From JBELMB01 sp042088665 (GTDB lineage Bacteria; Pseudomonadota; Alphaproteobacteria; Rhodobacterales; Rhodobacteraceae), in the NCBI GenBank assembly GCA_042088665.1, contig JBELMB010000033.1:1-39641 (forward strand): a stretch of DNA of 39,641 bases. Direction: 5' to 3'. Under the pieces are notes generated by a model. It did not search any database and was not told the origin of the DNA. It worked only from the letters and a program-made list of their open reading frames with translations. Position numbers and translations under genes: made by a program. Position 1 is the first letter of the stretch. Every line of letters begins with the position of its first letter. Shown here in pieces: positions 1 through 8,386 of this stretch.

Positions 1-118
1 ATTCGTTCGGGATTTCAGGACGGTGGCGGGTGTCGGGCGTCAGAGTGACTCGCCGACTGGCGAAGGGCGCGCATGGGCAAGCGGGCCATGACGACCGCGC
101 CTGCCTTGCGGCACAGCC
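1..118. other. Window edge, no gene seen
   Basis: This short stretch lies downstream of the pheT stop codon. Reading frames here are short and resemble nothing I recognise. It may hold the 3' flank of pheT or the edge of a gene outside the window. Confidence 0.4.
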
Positions 119-2521
119 TCAGCCGCGCAGCGTGCCGCCCGTGGCCTTGGTCACCTTGTCGACGATCTTGGCGGCGACCGCCTCGATGTCTTTTTCCGTC
201 AGCGTCTTGTCCTTCGGTTGCAGGCGCACGGTCAGGGCGAGGCTTTTCTTGCCCTCGCCGAGGCTGCCACCGATGAAGGCGTCAAACACGCGCACGTTCT
301 CGATCAGCGCCTTGTCCGCGCCCTGTGCCGCGTTCACGAGGGTCAGGGCCTCGACGCCCGTGTCCACCACAAAGGCAAAATCCCGTTCCACCGCCTGCAG
401 GTCGTTGAGCACCAGCGCCTGACGCGTCGCGCCGGACTTGCGGGGCAGGGGGACCTCTGCGGGATAGAGCGTGAACGCCATCGCCGGGCCTTTCACGTCA
501 AGCGCCGACAGCACCTTTGGGTGGATCTCGCCAAAGACGCCCAGTACCTTCTTGGGGCCAAGGCAGATGCGGCCGTGCCGTCCCGGGTGCCACCAGCTTT
601 CGCCACCGCGCAGGATCTGCACTTTTGTGGGGGCGCCAATGGCCGCAAGAACGGCCTCCGCGTCGGCCTTTGCGTCAAAGACGTCCACCGCGCGGTCGGC
701 GCCATGCACATCCTTTGGCCCGGTGCGGCCGACAAGAAGCCCACAGACCTGAAGGTGCTGCTCTTTTGGCTCACCACCATGAAAGGCATGGCCCACTTCG
801 AACAACGCCTGATCCGCAAAGCCACGCGCCTGGTTGCGTGCGGCGGCCTGCAACAGACCCGCCAGAAGCTGCGGGCGCATGTGGCTCATTTCCGAACTGA
901 TCGGATTGGCGAGCATGGTCGCATCGCTGCCCGCATCAAAGAGCGCGGCCGCCTTCTGGTCGATAAAGCTGTAGGTCACGCATTCGTTGTAGCCCAGCGC
1001 GGCCACCGTACGCCGCGCGATCTGCTCACGCTTTTGCAGCGGCGAGAGGATCGCCTTGGGCACGCCGGTGGGGCGCGGCAGGGGCACGCCGCGCAGCTTT
1101 GTCAGCGAGGCGATGCGGGCCACTTCCTCGACGAGATCCGCCTCTCCGAGCACGTCCGGGCGCCAGGACGGCACATGGGCCTTGCGCCCGTCCATCCGGA
1201 AGCCAAGCGCCTCCAGCGTACGGATCTGTTCTGCCTCGGGGATCTCCATCCCGACGAGCGAGATGACCCGCGCCGGATCTAGGTCATAGGCACGCGCATC
1301 GTCGGGCGTCGCACCGGCGACGACCACGTCAGAGGCCTCGCCGCCGCACAGATCAAGGATCATCTGCGTGGCGTCCTCGACCGCTTGGCGGTTGTAGGCC
1401 GGATCGATGCCGCGCTCGTTGCGGTAGCGCGCGTCGGAATTGATCTTCAGCGCCCGTCCGGTGTGTGCGATCTGGATGCGGTCCCAGACGGCGGCTTCGA
1501 GAAAGACATCCGTGGTCGCCTCGGTACAGCCGGTGTCTAGCCCGCCCATGATGCCAGCGATGGATTCGATGCTTTCGGCATCTGAAATCACCACCTGCCC
1601 GTCGGAGAAACTGTAGGTTTTCTCATCGAGACCGACCAGCGTCTGGCCTGCTGCGGCACGGTGGACGCGCAGGGTGCCGCCCTTGACCTTGCCCGCGTCA
1701 AAGACGTGCAACGGACGGTTGCGGTCATAGGTGAAGAAGTTTGTCACATCCACGAGGGCAGAGATCGGGCGCAGGCCGATCGCCGTCAGCCGGTCCTGCA
1801 GCCATTGCGGCGAGGGGCCGTTGCTGACGCCGCGGATCAGGCGCCCGGCAAAGACATGGCAGCCGGTCTCACCCTGCGTGTCCGCGTCGATTGTCACGCT
1901 CACCGGGCAGGGAAAGCTCCCGGGAACGGTCTTTTCCACCAAGGGCTTGAGTGTGCCCAGACCACGGGCGGCCAGATCGCGCGCGACCCCGTGCACGCCC
2001 AATGCATCCTGACGGTTGGGTGTGATGGCGATCTCGATCATCGGATCGACCTTTGCCGGGTCATTGGCGGCCAGCCAATCGACAAAGCGCTGTCCCACCT
2101 CGCCGGAGGGCAGCTCGATGATGCCGTCGTGTTCGTCCGAAAGCTCCAGTTCGCGCTCGGAGGCCATCATGCCATGGCTCTCCACGCCGCGGATGTTGCC
2201 AACCGAAAGCGTCACGTCGATGCCGGGCACATAGTCGCCGGGCTTGGCCAGCACGACTGTGATCCCGGCGCGGGCATTGGGGGCGCCGCAGACGATCTGC
2301 TTTTCGCCCTCGTCCGTCGCCACCATGCAGACGCGCAGCCGGTCAGCGTCCGGGTGTTGCTCTGCCGAGACGACCTTGGCGAGGGTAAACCTGCCCAGCT
2401 TGTCCGCGGGGTTCACGACATCTTCGACTTCCAGGCCGAGGTCGGTCAGGGTTTCCGTGATCTCGTCGACGGAAGCCTCTGTGTCGAGGTGCTCTTTCAG
2501 CCAGGAAAGGGTGAATTTCAT
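119..2521 (-). CDS. pheT: Phenylalanine--tRNA ligase beta subunit
   Basis: The 800-residue product is the usual length for bacterial PheT, the beta subunit of the cytoplasmic alpha2-beta2 enzyme that charges tRNA-Phe. The N-terminus (MKFTLSWLKEHL) is typical. An EMAP/OB-type tRNA-binding domain spans about residues 40-150 and contains HPDADRL and IVCGAPN. The B3/B4 editing and B5 domains fill the middle. The last 95 or so residues form the ferredoxin-fold anticodon-binding domain, with ERDFAFVVD. The start at 2521 fits the family N-terminus. The partner gene pheS, often immediately upstream, is absent here; the next minus-strand gene is an amidotransferase. Identification is secure by family resemblance. 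Confidence 0.97.
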   Translation of the reverse strand: MKFTLSWLKEHLDTEASVDEITETLTDLGLEVEDVVNPADKLGRFTLAKVVSAEQHPDADRLRVCMVATDEGEKQIVCGAPNARAGITVVLAKPGDYVPGIDVTLSVGNIRGVESHGMMASERELELSDEHDGIIELPSGEVGQRFVDWLAANDPAKVDPMIEIAITPNRQDALGVHGVARDLAARGLGTLKPLVEKTVPGSFPCPVSVTIDADTQGETGCHVFAGRLIRGVSNGPSPQWLQDRLTAIGLRPISALVDVTNFFTYDRNRPLHVFDAGKVKGGTLRVHRAAAGQTLVGLDEKTYSFSDGQVVISDAESIESIAGIMGGLDTGCTEATTDVFLEAAVWDRIQIAHTGRALKINSDARYRNERGIDPAYNRQAVEDATQMILDLCGGEASDVVVAGATPDDARAYDLDPARVISLVGMEIPEAEQIRTLEALGFRMDGRKAHVPSWRPDVLGEADLVEEVARIASLTKLRGVPLPRPTGVPKAILSPLQKREQIARRTVAALGYNECVTYSFIDQKAAALFDAGSDATMLANPISSEMSHMRPQLLAGLLQAAARNQARGFADQALFEVGHAFHGGEPKEQHLQVCGLLVGRTGPKDVHGADRAVDVFDAKADAEAVLAAIGAPTKVQILRGGESWWHPGRHGRICLGPKKVLGVFGEIHPKVLSALDVKGPAMAFTLYPAEVPLPRKSGATRQALVLNDLQAVERDFAFVVDTGVEALTLVNAAQGADKALIENVRVFDAFIGGSLGEGKKSLALTVRLQPKDKTLTEKDIEAVAAKIVDKVTKATGGTLRG

Positions 2522-2668
2522 GGGTCGTGATCCCCGATTGTGGCGGTGTTCGCGCCGTCCTTAGCCCAAGCGGCGCAGGGTGAAAAGGGGCCGGAGGGTC
2601 AGGAAGAGGTCGGGGTAGGATCAGGGCGGGATCCGGCCGGGATCGGGCCGAGGTCAGGTTGAGGCCGG

Positions 2669-2690
2669 GTTGGGGTCAGGTTGGGGTCAG
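2669..2690. repeat. 11-bp tandem repeat at the end of the amidotransferase gene
   Basis: Two perfect adjacent copies of GTTGGGGTCAG occupy 2669-2679 and 2680-2690. The second contains the stop codon of the amidotransferase gene (2687-2689, read on the minus strand). Degenerate relatives made of GGTCAGG and GGGATC words extend upstream to about 2595, so most of the gap before pheT is low-complexity purine-rich DNA. Confidence 0.7.
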
Positions 2691-3490
2691 GCGGAATGCG
2701 CCGGGGCCGCGGCGGTCACTTGGCGGGTCGCGCGCACATGGGCCAGCCAGTTCGACAATTCGCGGCGCAGGGTGGCGGGGCGCAGGGCCTCTGGCGTGGT
2801 GCCAAGGCGCGCGGCGCTGCCGGGGTCGGCCTCGGCGCGGGTCAGCAAGCGGGCGGTTTCGGGATCATCGCCGCGGTCGGTCATGGCCTCGGCGATGAAC
2901 GTGGGGCTGAGTTCGGGGTGGTACTGTGTGCCCCAGAAGTCCACGCCGTCTCTGGCAAAGGCAAAGGCCTGCACCGGGGAATGATCGTTGGTGACCAGCA
3001 GTTCGGCCCCCGCGGGCAGGGCGGTGACTTCGTCGCGGTGAATGCACGCGGCGGTAAAGCTGGCTGACCGGCCCGAGAGCATGGGGTGTGCCGCGGCGGC
3101 CTCGGTCTGGCGCAGGTCCTGGGCGAGGCCCACTTCGACACCGTTTTCAGACGCGCCGACCTCTCCGCCGAGCACCACGGCGGCCAGTTGCATGCCGTTG
3201 CAGGATCCCCAGGAGGGGCGCCCCGCGGCAAAGACCCGCTCCATCGCGCGACGCAGGGGGGCTGCCTCGGGGGCGTCGGTGGCCCAGTTGACCGAGGAAC
3301 CGACAAAGACGACGCCATCCGCCTGTGCGATGTCGGTCTCGGTTGGGGCGGATGTATAGGGGTTTGCGTGGCAGAGGCTCAGCCCGGGATCGAGGGCGCG
3401 CAGCGCCGCGTCGAAGATCCGCGGATGATCGGAATGCCCTGCGGCGATCATCGGTTCGGGCGTGGCGGAGAGGATCAGGATCCGTGGCAT
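2687..3490 (-). CDS. Class I glutamine amidotransferase domain protein
   Basis: This 267-residue protein has the class I (triad) glutamine amidotransferase fold. The nucleophile is Cys97 in GSCNGMQ, and the His/Glu pair is H191 and E193 in QYHPELSP. Such enzymes release ammonia from glutamine or, when free-standing, hydrolyse gamma-glutamyl compounds. No synthetase domain is fused, so the acceptor is unknown. The nearest free-standing families are GMP-synthase-like amidotransferases and gamma-glutamyl-gamma-aminobutyrate hydrolases, and I cannot choose between them. I chose the start at 3490 because the conserved beta strand (PRILILSATP) begins there; an in-frame upstream extension to 3586 looks non-coding. 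The stop codon lies in an 11-bp tandem repeat. Confidence 0.85.
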   Translation of the reverse strand: MPRILILSATPEPMIAAGHSDHPRIFDAALRALDPGLSLCHANPYTSAPTETDIAQADGVVFVGSSVNWATDAPEAAPLRRAMERVFAAGRPSWGSCNGMQLAAVVLGGEVGASENGVEVGLAQDLRQTEAAAAHPMLSGRSASFTAACIHRDEVTALPAGAELLVTNDHSPVQAFAFARDGVDFWGTQYHPELSPTFIAEAMTDRGDDPETARLLTRAEADPGSAARLGTTPEALRPATLRRELSNWLAHVRATRQVTAAAPAHSA

Positions 3491-3524
3491 GAGGCTGTCC
3501 TTTGCGTCTGCGGCGGGCCGGGGT

Positions 3525-3542
3525 CGCGGGGTAAACCCCGCG
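3525..3542. repeat. Intergenic palindrome, variant copy
   Basis: The arms CGCGGGG and CCCCGCG flank a TAAA loop. Near-identical palindromes with a TTGA loop occur at 23947-23968 and 27388-27407. This copy lies 34 bp upstream of the chosen amidotransferase start and may be transcribed in that gene's leader. It appears to belong to a dispersed REP-like family. Confidence 0.6.
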
Positions 3543-3654
3543 CTACAGGCCGTGTCGCGGGTTGTACCGGTCCGGTCGCCCGACATCAGGCGGGGTCCCT
3601 GTCATGCGGTATGGGCGGTTTGTGGTGCTGTCAGGGGGGGACGCGCGGTGAGGA

Positions 3655-4059
3655 TCAGAGCGCCTCTGCGCGCAGGCTGATGGTCAGCGGGCCGAAACAC
3701 CATCCCAGTGCGACCGAAAAGGACGTGGGGTAGGCAGGGTTGTCAAAGCTGACCAGCGCACGGCCCCATTGCGATGTCTCCGGGCCGTCGGACAGCGACA
3801 TGAAGGAATCGCATTCGCCGGCCCCGTCGCCAAGCCAGAAAGCCTCGTGCGTGCCGCGGTTATCGTAGTTTCCGGCAAGGCCCGGGATCACCAGTCGCGC
3901 CGGGTAGCCGTCGACATTGGTGAAGCTGAAGATCGCGGCACCGCTGACTTCGCTTTCGTAGACGACGTCCCCCATGACGGAGGTCCAGACTTCGTCCGCG
4001 GCGACCGGGGTTGCGAGGAGGGGGGGTGCGAGAAGGGCGGCAAGGGCGAGGGCGCGCAT
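3655..4059 (-). CDS. Small secreted protein of unknown function
   Basis: This 134-residue protein starts with a clear Sec-type signal peptide (MRALALAALLAPPLLATPVAA, cleavage near residue 21), so it is probably periplasmic. The mature part contains VVYESEVSGAAIFSF, which looks like a beta-sandwich strand, and two Cys residues that could pair. I recognise no catalytic motif. The upstream extension to 4212 lacks coding character, so the start at the signal peptide is preferred. The gene is divergent from the GntR regulator with about 130 bp between them, which makes it a possible target of that regulator. I cannot assign a function. Confidence 0.7.
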   Translation of the reverse strand: MRALALAALLAPPLLATPVAADEVWTSVMGDVVYESEVSGAAIFSFTNVDGYPARLVIPGLAGNYDNRGTHEAFWLGDGAGECDSFMSLSDGPETSQWGRALVSFDNPAYPTSFSVALGWCFGPLTISLRAEAL

Positions 4060-4155
4060 GGCGGGGCTCCTGTGGTCGTGATGTTCGGGAGAGGGTGGCA
4101 CGGAAGGCTGCGCAGAGAAAGGGGCTGTCGCGCCTTTGACGTCTGCTGTGGTCGA

Positions 4156-4189
4156 TTGACCTTGCGCGCATTTGTGATCACATTGCCGC
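4156..4189 (+). promoter_or_regulatory. GntR gene promoter with overlapping palindromic operator
   Basis: TTGACC (4156-4161) and CACATT (4179-4184), 17 bp apart, form a plausible promoter. The perfect palindrome TGTGATCACA (4173-4182) overlaps the -10 element and ends 7 bp before the ATG. No Shine-Dalgarno sequence is visible, so the message may be leaderless. The palindrome could be the regulator's own operator or a CRP/FNR-type site. Confidence 0.5.
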
Positions 4190-4831
4190 ATGACCAAGAA
4201 ATCCGAACCCACCGCCTCTGCTCATGACCGGGTCTATCGGGGCCTGCGCACCCGGATCATGCTGGGGCAGATCGCGCCGGGCGAGCCGCTGACGCTGCGC
4301 GGGATCGGGCGGGAGTTCGACGTGTCCATGACACCGGCGCGCGAGGCGGTGAACCGGCTGGTGGCCGAGGGCGCGCTGAGCATGTCGACGTCGGGCCGTG
4401 TCGCCACGCCAGAACTATCCAACGAACGGATCGAGGAACTGGCGGCCCTGCGCGCCCTGATCGAAGTGGAGCTGGCCTCGCGTGCGCTGCCTCGGGCGCA
4501 TATGGCCCTGATTGAGCGTTTGCAGACCATCAATGCGACCATCGGGGACGTGGTGTCGAACCGCGACGCCGTGGGCTACATCCGTACCAACCTGGAGTTT
4601 CACCGCACGCTGTATCTGCGCGCGCAGGCCCCCGCGATGCTTGCCATGGCAGAGACCGTCTGGCTGCAACTGGGGCCCACGATGCGATCGCTGTACGGGC
4701 GCCTGCGCCGGTCGGAACCGCCGCAGTACCATCGTTTGATCATTGCCGCCTTGAAGGCCGGGGATGAGCCGGGTCTGCGCCTCGCCGTGCGATCCGACGT
4801 GACGCAGGGCCTGCGCATGATCGCAGCCTGA
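4190..4831 (+). CDS. GntR-family transcriptional regulator (FCD/FadR subfamily)
   Basis: This 213-residue regulator has an N-terminal winged helix at about residues 12-75, including LTLRGIGREFDVSMTPAREAVNRLVAEGAL, quoted here only to its key features: the SMTPAREAV recognition helix is diagnostic of GntR. A helical FCD ligand domain covers about residues 80-205, with the typical RALIEVELASRA segment and later histidines that may bind a metal. FCD members sense small carboxylates or sugar acids; the ligand here is unknown. The start at 4190 has no ribosome-binding site but has a good promoter just upstream. The gene ends 2 bp from the thioredoxin gene, which converges on it. Confidence 0.9.
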   Translation: MTKKSEPTASAHDRVYRGLRTRIMLGQIAPGEPLTLRGIGREFDVSMTPAREAVNRLVAEGALSMSTSGRVATPELSNERIEELAALRALIEVELASRALPRAHMALIERLQTINATIGDVVSNRDAVGYIRTNLEFHRTLYLRAQAPAMLAMAETVWLQLGPTMRSLYGRLRRSEPPQYHRLIIAALKAGDEPGLRLAVRSDVTQGLRMIAA

Positions 4832-4833
4832 GA

Positions 4834-5241
4834 TCAGGCTGTTGCCGCACCAAGGGCAGCGTCCATCAGGGTCTTGATCTGGGTGCGGCCGGTCTGCGCG
4901 ACGATGCGGCCCAACTCCTGCTCACCCTTCAGCACCACAAGCGTCGAGCGGCGCGGAATGTTCAGCGATTTCACCAAGTCAGAGCGGCCGTACGTGTCCC
5001 AGTCCACGTCGATGAACGTGATGTTCGCCTCGTAGGCCGGGTTCTCTGATTTCAGCGCTTTGATCACGCGCTCCTGCGCGGCGCAGGTGGAACACCAGCT
5101 TGCCTTGAAGTCGAGGAAAACCGTGTCGCCCTTTGCGAGGTGCGTGTTGACGAGGCCGGGCTTGTAGGCACTGGCCGCCTGCGCGGCAAAAGGCGCCAGC
5201 AACGCGCCGGCGGTCACGGTGAGGAAAGAACGACGGTCCAT
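4834..5241 (-). CDS. Exported thioredoxin-fold protein, DsbD gamma-domain-like
   Basis: This 135-residue protein begins MDRRSFLTV, a twin-arginine-like motif, followed by a hydrophobic stretch, so the thioredoxin domain probably lies in the periplasm. The active site is WCSTC (Cys50 and Cys53) within LDFKASWCSTCAAQE, which resembles the C-terminal gamma domain of DsbD more than classical thioredoxin (WCGPC). It is predicted to pass reducing equivalents in the periplasm. The gene lies 36 bp downstream of a CcdA-type membrane gene on the same strand. Together they look like a split DsbD: transmembrane electron conduit plus periplasmic thiol carrier. Confidence 0.88.
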   Translation of the reverse strand: MDRRSFLTVTAGALLAPFAAQAASAYKPGLVNTHLAKGDTVFLDFKASWCSTCAAQERVIKALKSENPAYEANITFIDVDWDTYGRSDLVKSLNIPRRSTLVVLKGEQELGRIVAQTGRTQIKTLMDAALGAATA

Positions 5242-5277
5242 GGGATACTCCTGTCTTTGTCTATGTGGGGGGTGTGG

Positions 5278-5991
5278 TCAAAGGGCGACGGACAGATCGA
5301 TGAGCCATGGCGGCAGGACGCCGATCAGCCAGGCTTCGATCACGTGGTGCACGTTGAAGAACAGGCCCAGCCCCACGGCCACGAAGGTGGCGCCAAGGAT
5401 GGGGCGGGCGGCTACGGCAAGGCGGCGCAACTGGGCGTTGTACTTGCCGATCGCGCCGCGGGTGCCATAGGCCAGCCCCAGAATCAGCGTCGAGACGCCG
5501 AGCGCGAAGAAAAGCATGATCAGGGTGGCGCGGCCAAGGTTTTCGCCCTGGCTGGCGAGGGAAATCGCGCCGCCCAGAGTCGGACCGATACAGGGGCTCC
5601 AGACCGCGCCAAGCAACAACCCGCCGAGGAATTGCCCCCTCAGACCAGAGCGGTCCACGTGGTCCATCTGTTCATCGGCCCGGGCGGCCATCCCGGCGGT
5701 CGCAGTTTCCAGCGCAGCGCCAGCCTGCGGCAGAAGCAGCGCGAGGCCAAAGAGCACCATCAGCACGGCACCGGCCTTCGAGATCGTGTCGATGTCGAGG
5801 CCAAGCGCCTGCCCGAAGGCGGTAACCCCCACTCCCAGAACGACAAAAGACAGGGACAGACCGGCGGCCATGGCCAATGGCCCCATACGGCTGGCCTGCA
5901 GCGCCGTGGCGATCACGATCGGCAGCACCGGCACCACGCACGGGTTGATCAGGGTCAACAGACCCGCACCATATGCAAAAACGAATTCCAT
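5278..5991 (-). CDS. ccdA: CcdA/DsbD-type transmembrane thiol transporter
   Basis: This 237-residue polytopic membrane protein carries the two conserved Cys-Pro signatures of the CcdA/DsbD beta family: NPCVVPVLP near residue 18 and SPCIGPTLGG near residue 132. It has about six hydrophobic helices. The family moves electrons from cytoplasmic thioredoxin across the inner membrane by thiol-disulfide exchange. I chose the start at 5991 (MEFVFAYGAG) because the first helix follows at once; an in-frame upstream extension is hydrophilic and atypical. The downstream neighbour is the periplasmic thioredoxin and is probably co-transcribed. Cytochrome c maturation and general periplasmic reduction are both possible roles. 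The symbol names the family rather than a proven orthologue. Confidence 0.88.
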   Translation of the reverse strand: MEFVFAYGAGLLTLINPCVVPVLPIVIATALQASRMGPLAMAAGLSLSFVVLGVGVTAFGQALGLDIDTISKAGAVLMVLFGLALLLPQAGAALETATAGMAARADEQMDHVDRSGLRGQFLGGLLLGAVWSPCIGPTLGGAISLASQGENLGRATLIMLFFALGVSTLILGLAYGTRGAIGKYNAQLRRLAVAARPILGATFVAVGLGLFFNVHHVIEAWLIGVLPPWLIDLSVAL

Positions 5992-6167
5992 GCCCCCGAT
6001 ATGACGGAGGTGTCCCGGTCTGTCATCTCGCAATCCTCTGACACGCCATCACGAGAGCGTGGGGGATGTTTCTTAGGCCAATTGTGGGAGGTCTTCAGTG
6101 AGTTTTAGGGAAATTGGTCGAAAGCTGTTCGCAAATGCCCGTTGGCCGGGCCTCTGAAGGAGCCGAA

Positions 6168-8234
6168 ATGACCCTGAAACACCAGATCCTGATGCTGATC
6201 GTTGTGCCGCTGCTTGGGGTTGTGTCGTTTGGGGGATGGCTGGCCACCATCGAAGGCAAGTCCCTGATCGAGGCGCGCAGCACCCAGCAGACAGTCGATC
6301 AGGCGCTTGCACTGACCGATCTGGTGCACACTCTGCAGGTGGAACGCGGCCAGTCCGCCGGGTTTCTGGCCTCTCGCGGGGCGAACTTTGCCGACCAGTT
6401 GCCCGGATCGCGGGCGCAAACCGATGCGCGTCTGGCCGCGGTGGTGCGGATGCCGCCGCAACTGGCGCAACGGTTGCGGGATCTTCAGGACATGCGCAAC
6501 AAGGTCGACGCGCAGGCTCTCTCCGTTCCCGAGATGGCGGGGTACTACACTGGCAGCATCCGGATGATTCTCGCGCGTACATCCGAAGGTCTGGCCGGGC
6601 AGAGCAACGCCCGGATCACCCTGCTGGGGGCCGGTCTCTCTGCGCTTGCAGAGGCGAAAGAGGCGGCCGGGCTGCAACGCGCAGCGGGTGCCGCGGGGCT
6701 GGGGTCGGGGGCTTTTGCGCCGGGCGTCTACAAGAAATTCATGGCACGCGGGGCAGAAGAGCAGTCATTCCTTGCTTATGCGCAGGCACATCTGGGCTCT
6801 GCGTTGTCCGGCTTTGATGCCGCGGCGGAGCTGGAAGCCTCCGGTGTGCTGGCGATTCGCGCATTGGTCGAGGCGGCGGGTCCCGGCGGCACCGTCGCGG
6901 GGGTCACGGGCCCGCAATGGTTCGCGAACGCGACAGACTGGATTGACCGGCTGCGCGTGCACGAAGTTGCCCTCGCAGTGCGCATCCGCACGCAAGCCGA
7001 TGCGGATGCGCGGCGGGGAATGTTGCTGTTGGGTGGGTCTTTGGCCTTGCTCATCGCGGCGGTCGGGTTGTGCAGTTTTCTTGGGGTCCGCATCCTGCGC
7101 CGGTTCAGCCGGGCCTTCTCAGGCCTGACCAATGCCATGGAGCGGTTGGGTCGCAAGGATTTTGACGAACGCCCGCGCAGCGTGGATGACCGCACGGAAA
7201 TCGGGCGTCTGTTCATGGCCATCGACAGCACACGTGACGCCTTGCGGTCTGCTGATGAACGCCTGCGCGCGAGCAATGCGGAACGGGTCGCAGTGATCGA
7301 AGTGTTGGATGACGCGCTCTCCGGCCTCGCGTCCAACGAGTTGGATCATCGGATCGAGACGCCGTTCCCTCAGGAATACGAAGCCCTGCGCATGAGCTTC
7401 AACATTGCGGTCGACGGCCTTGTCCAGACGATGGAGCAATTGTGCAGCGCGGTGTCCGAGGTGCGGCAATCGTCCAGCAACCTCGGCTCTTCGTCCCATG
7501 ACATGTCACGCCGCACCGAATCGCAGGCGGCGTCGCTCGAAGAGACCACCGCGGCCTTGTCGCAGCTGGCTGACACGGTGACCTCGTCGAATGATGCGGC
7601 CACGCAGGCCAATGCGTCCGTGCAACGTCTGCATACCGACGCCTCCGAAGGGCGCACCCAGATCGCAAGCGCCGTGGCAGCCATGGGCAAGGTGGCCGCC
7701 GTCGCAGATGAAATGACGGGTATCGTGGACATGATCGAGGGTGTGGCCTTCCAGACCAATCTGCTGGCCCTGAACGCCGGCGTCGAAGCCGCCCGTGCCG
7801 GGGAAAGCGGCAAGGGCTTTGCGGTGGTTGCCGGCGAAGTGCGGGCGCTGGCGGTGCAGGCCACCGAAGCCACGGATTCCATCAAGACGCTGATCACCTC
7901 CTCGACCGAAATCATCGATACGGGGGTCAAGATGGTCGAAGACGCCGGGCGTGCTTTTGACTCGATCGGGGGCGCGGTCGAGAAGTCCCGCGTCGCGGTG
8001 GAGCACATCGTCGCCGAAGTCGATTCGCAGATGCGCAGCATAACGGAGATCCGCAGCGCGATGATTGCCCTCGATGAGGTCACCCAACGCAACGCCGCGA
8101 TGGTGAACGAGAACTCCTCGCTCAGCCAGACCCTGGAACGTCAGGCCAACACGGTCAGCGACCTCATCGCCCTGTTCCAGATCGATGGTCTGCAGGCGCC
8201 GCAAGACGCGGTGACGCATGGCTACGCAGCCTGA
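6168..8234 (+). CDS. Methyl-accepting chemotaxis protein with NIT sensor domain
   Basis: The product is 688 residues. The first membrane helix is near residues 7-28. A helical periplasmic domain follows with the nitrate/nitrite-sensing (NIT) signature LVHTLQVERGQSAGFLAS. The second helix is at about 284-306, then a HAMP linker and a cytoplasmic signalling coiled coil. The hairpin tip for CheA/CheW is AFQTNLLALNAGVEAARAG, near residue 526; the family consensus is NAAVEAARAG. No C-terminal pentapeptide for CheR docking is visible. The start at 6168 has the ribosome-binding site GAAGGAG. The gene stands alone, with no che genes nearby, so it is an orphan receptor. Nitrate or nitrite as ligand is inferred from domain type only. 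Confidence 0.92.
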   Translation: MTLKHQILMLIVVPLLGVVSFGGWLATIEGKSLIEARSTQQTVDQALALTDLVHTLQVERGQSAGFLASRGANFADQLPGSRAQTDARLAAVVRMPPQLAQRLRDLQDMRNKVDAQALSVPEMAGYYTGSIRMILARTSEGLAGQSNARITLLGAGLSALAEAKEAAGLQRAAGAAGLGSGAFAPGVYKKFMARGAEEQSFLAYAQAHLGSALSGFDAAAELEASGVLAIRALVEAAGPGGTVAGVTGPQWFANATDWIDRLRVHEVALAVRIRTQADADARRGMLLLGGSLALLIAAVGLCSFLGVRILRRFSRAFSGLTNAMERLGRKDFDERPRSVDDRTEIGRLFMAIDSTRDALRSADERLRASNAERVAVIEVLDDALSGLASNELDHRIETPFPQEYEALRMSFNIAVDGLVQTMEQLCSAVSEVRQSSSNLGSSSHDMSRRTESQAASLEETTAALSQLADTVTSSNDAATQANASVQRLHTDASEGRTQIASAVAAMGKVAAVADEMTGIVDMIEGVAFQTNLLALNAGVEAARAGESGKGFAVVAGEVRALAVQATEATDSIKTLITSSTEIIDTGVKMVEDAGRAFDSIGGAVEKSRVAVEHIVAEVDSQMRSITEIRSAMIALDEVTQRNAAMVNENSSLSQTLERQANTVSDLIALFQIDGLQAPQDAVTHGYAA

Positions 8235-8386
8235 AGAGGCTTCGCCTCACGTGCTGACTGACGAGTCGCCGTTCGGACCAAATGATTTGGATCCGGTTGT
8301 TCCCGGGCGCACCAAGCAACTGCGGCGCATCAAGGACCACAGGTGGTGATGGCAAACGCTTTGCCTTGCGACACGAGGAAGGTGTT

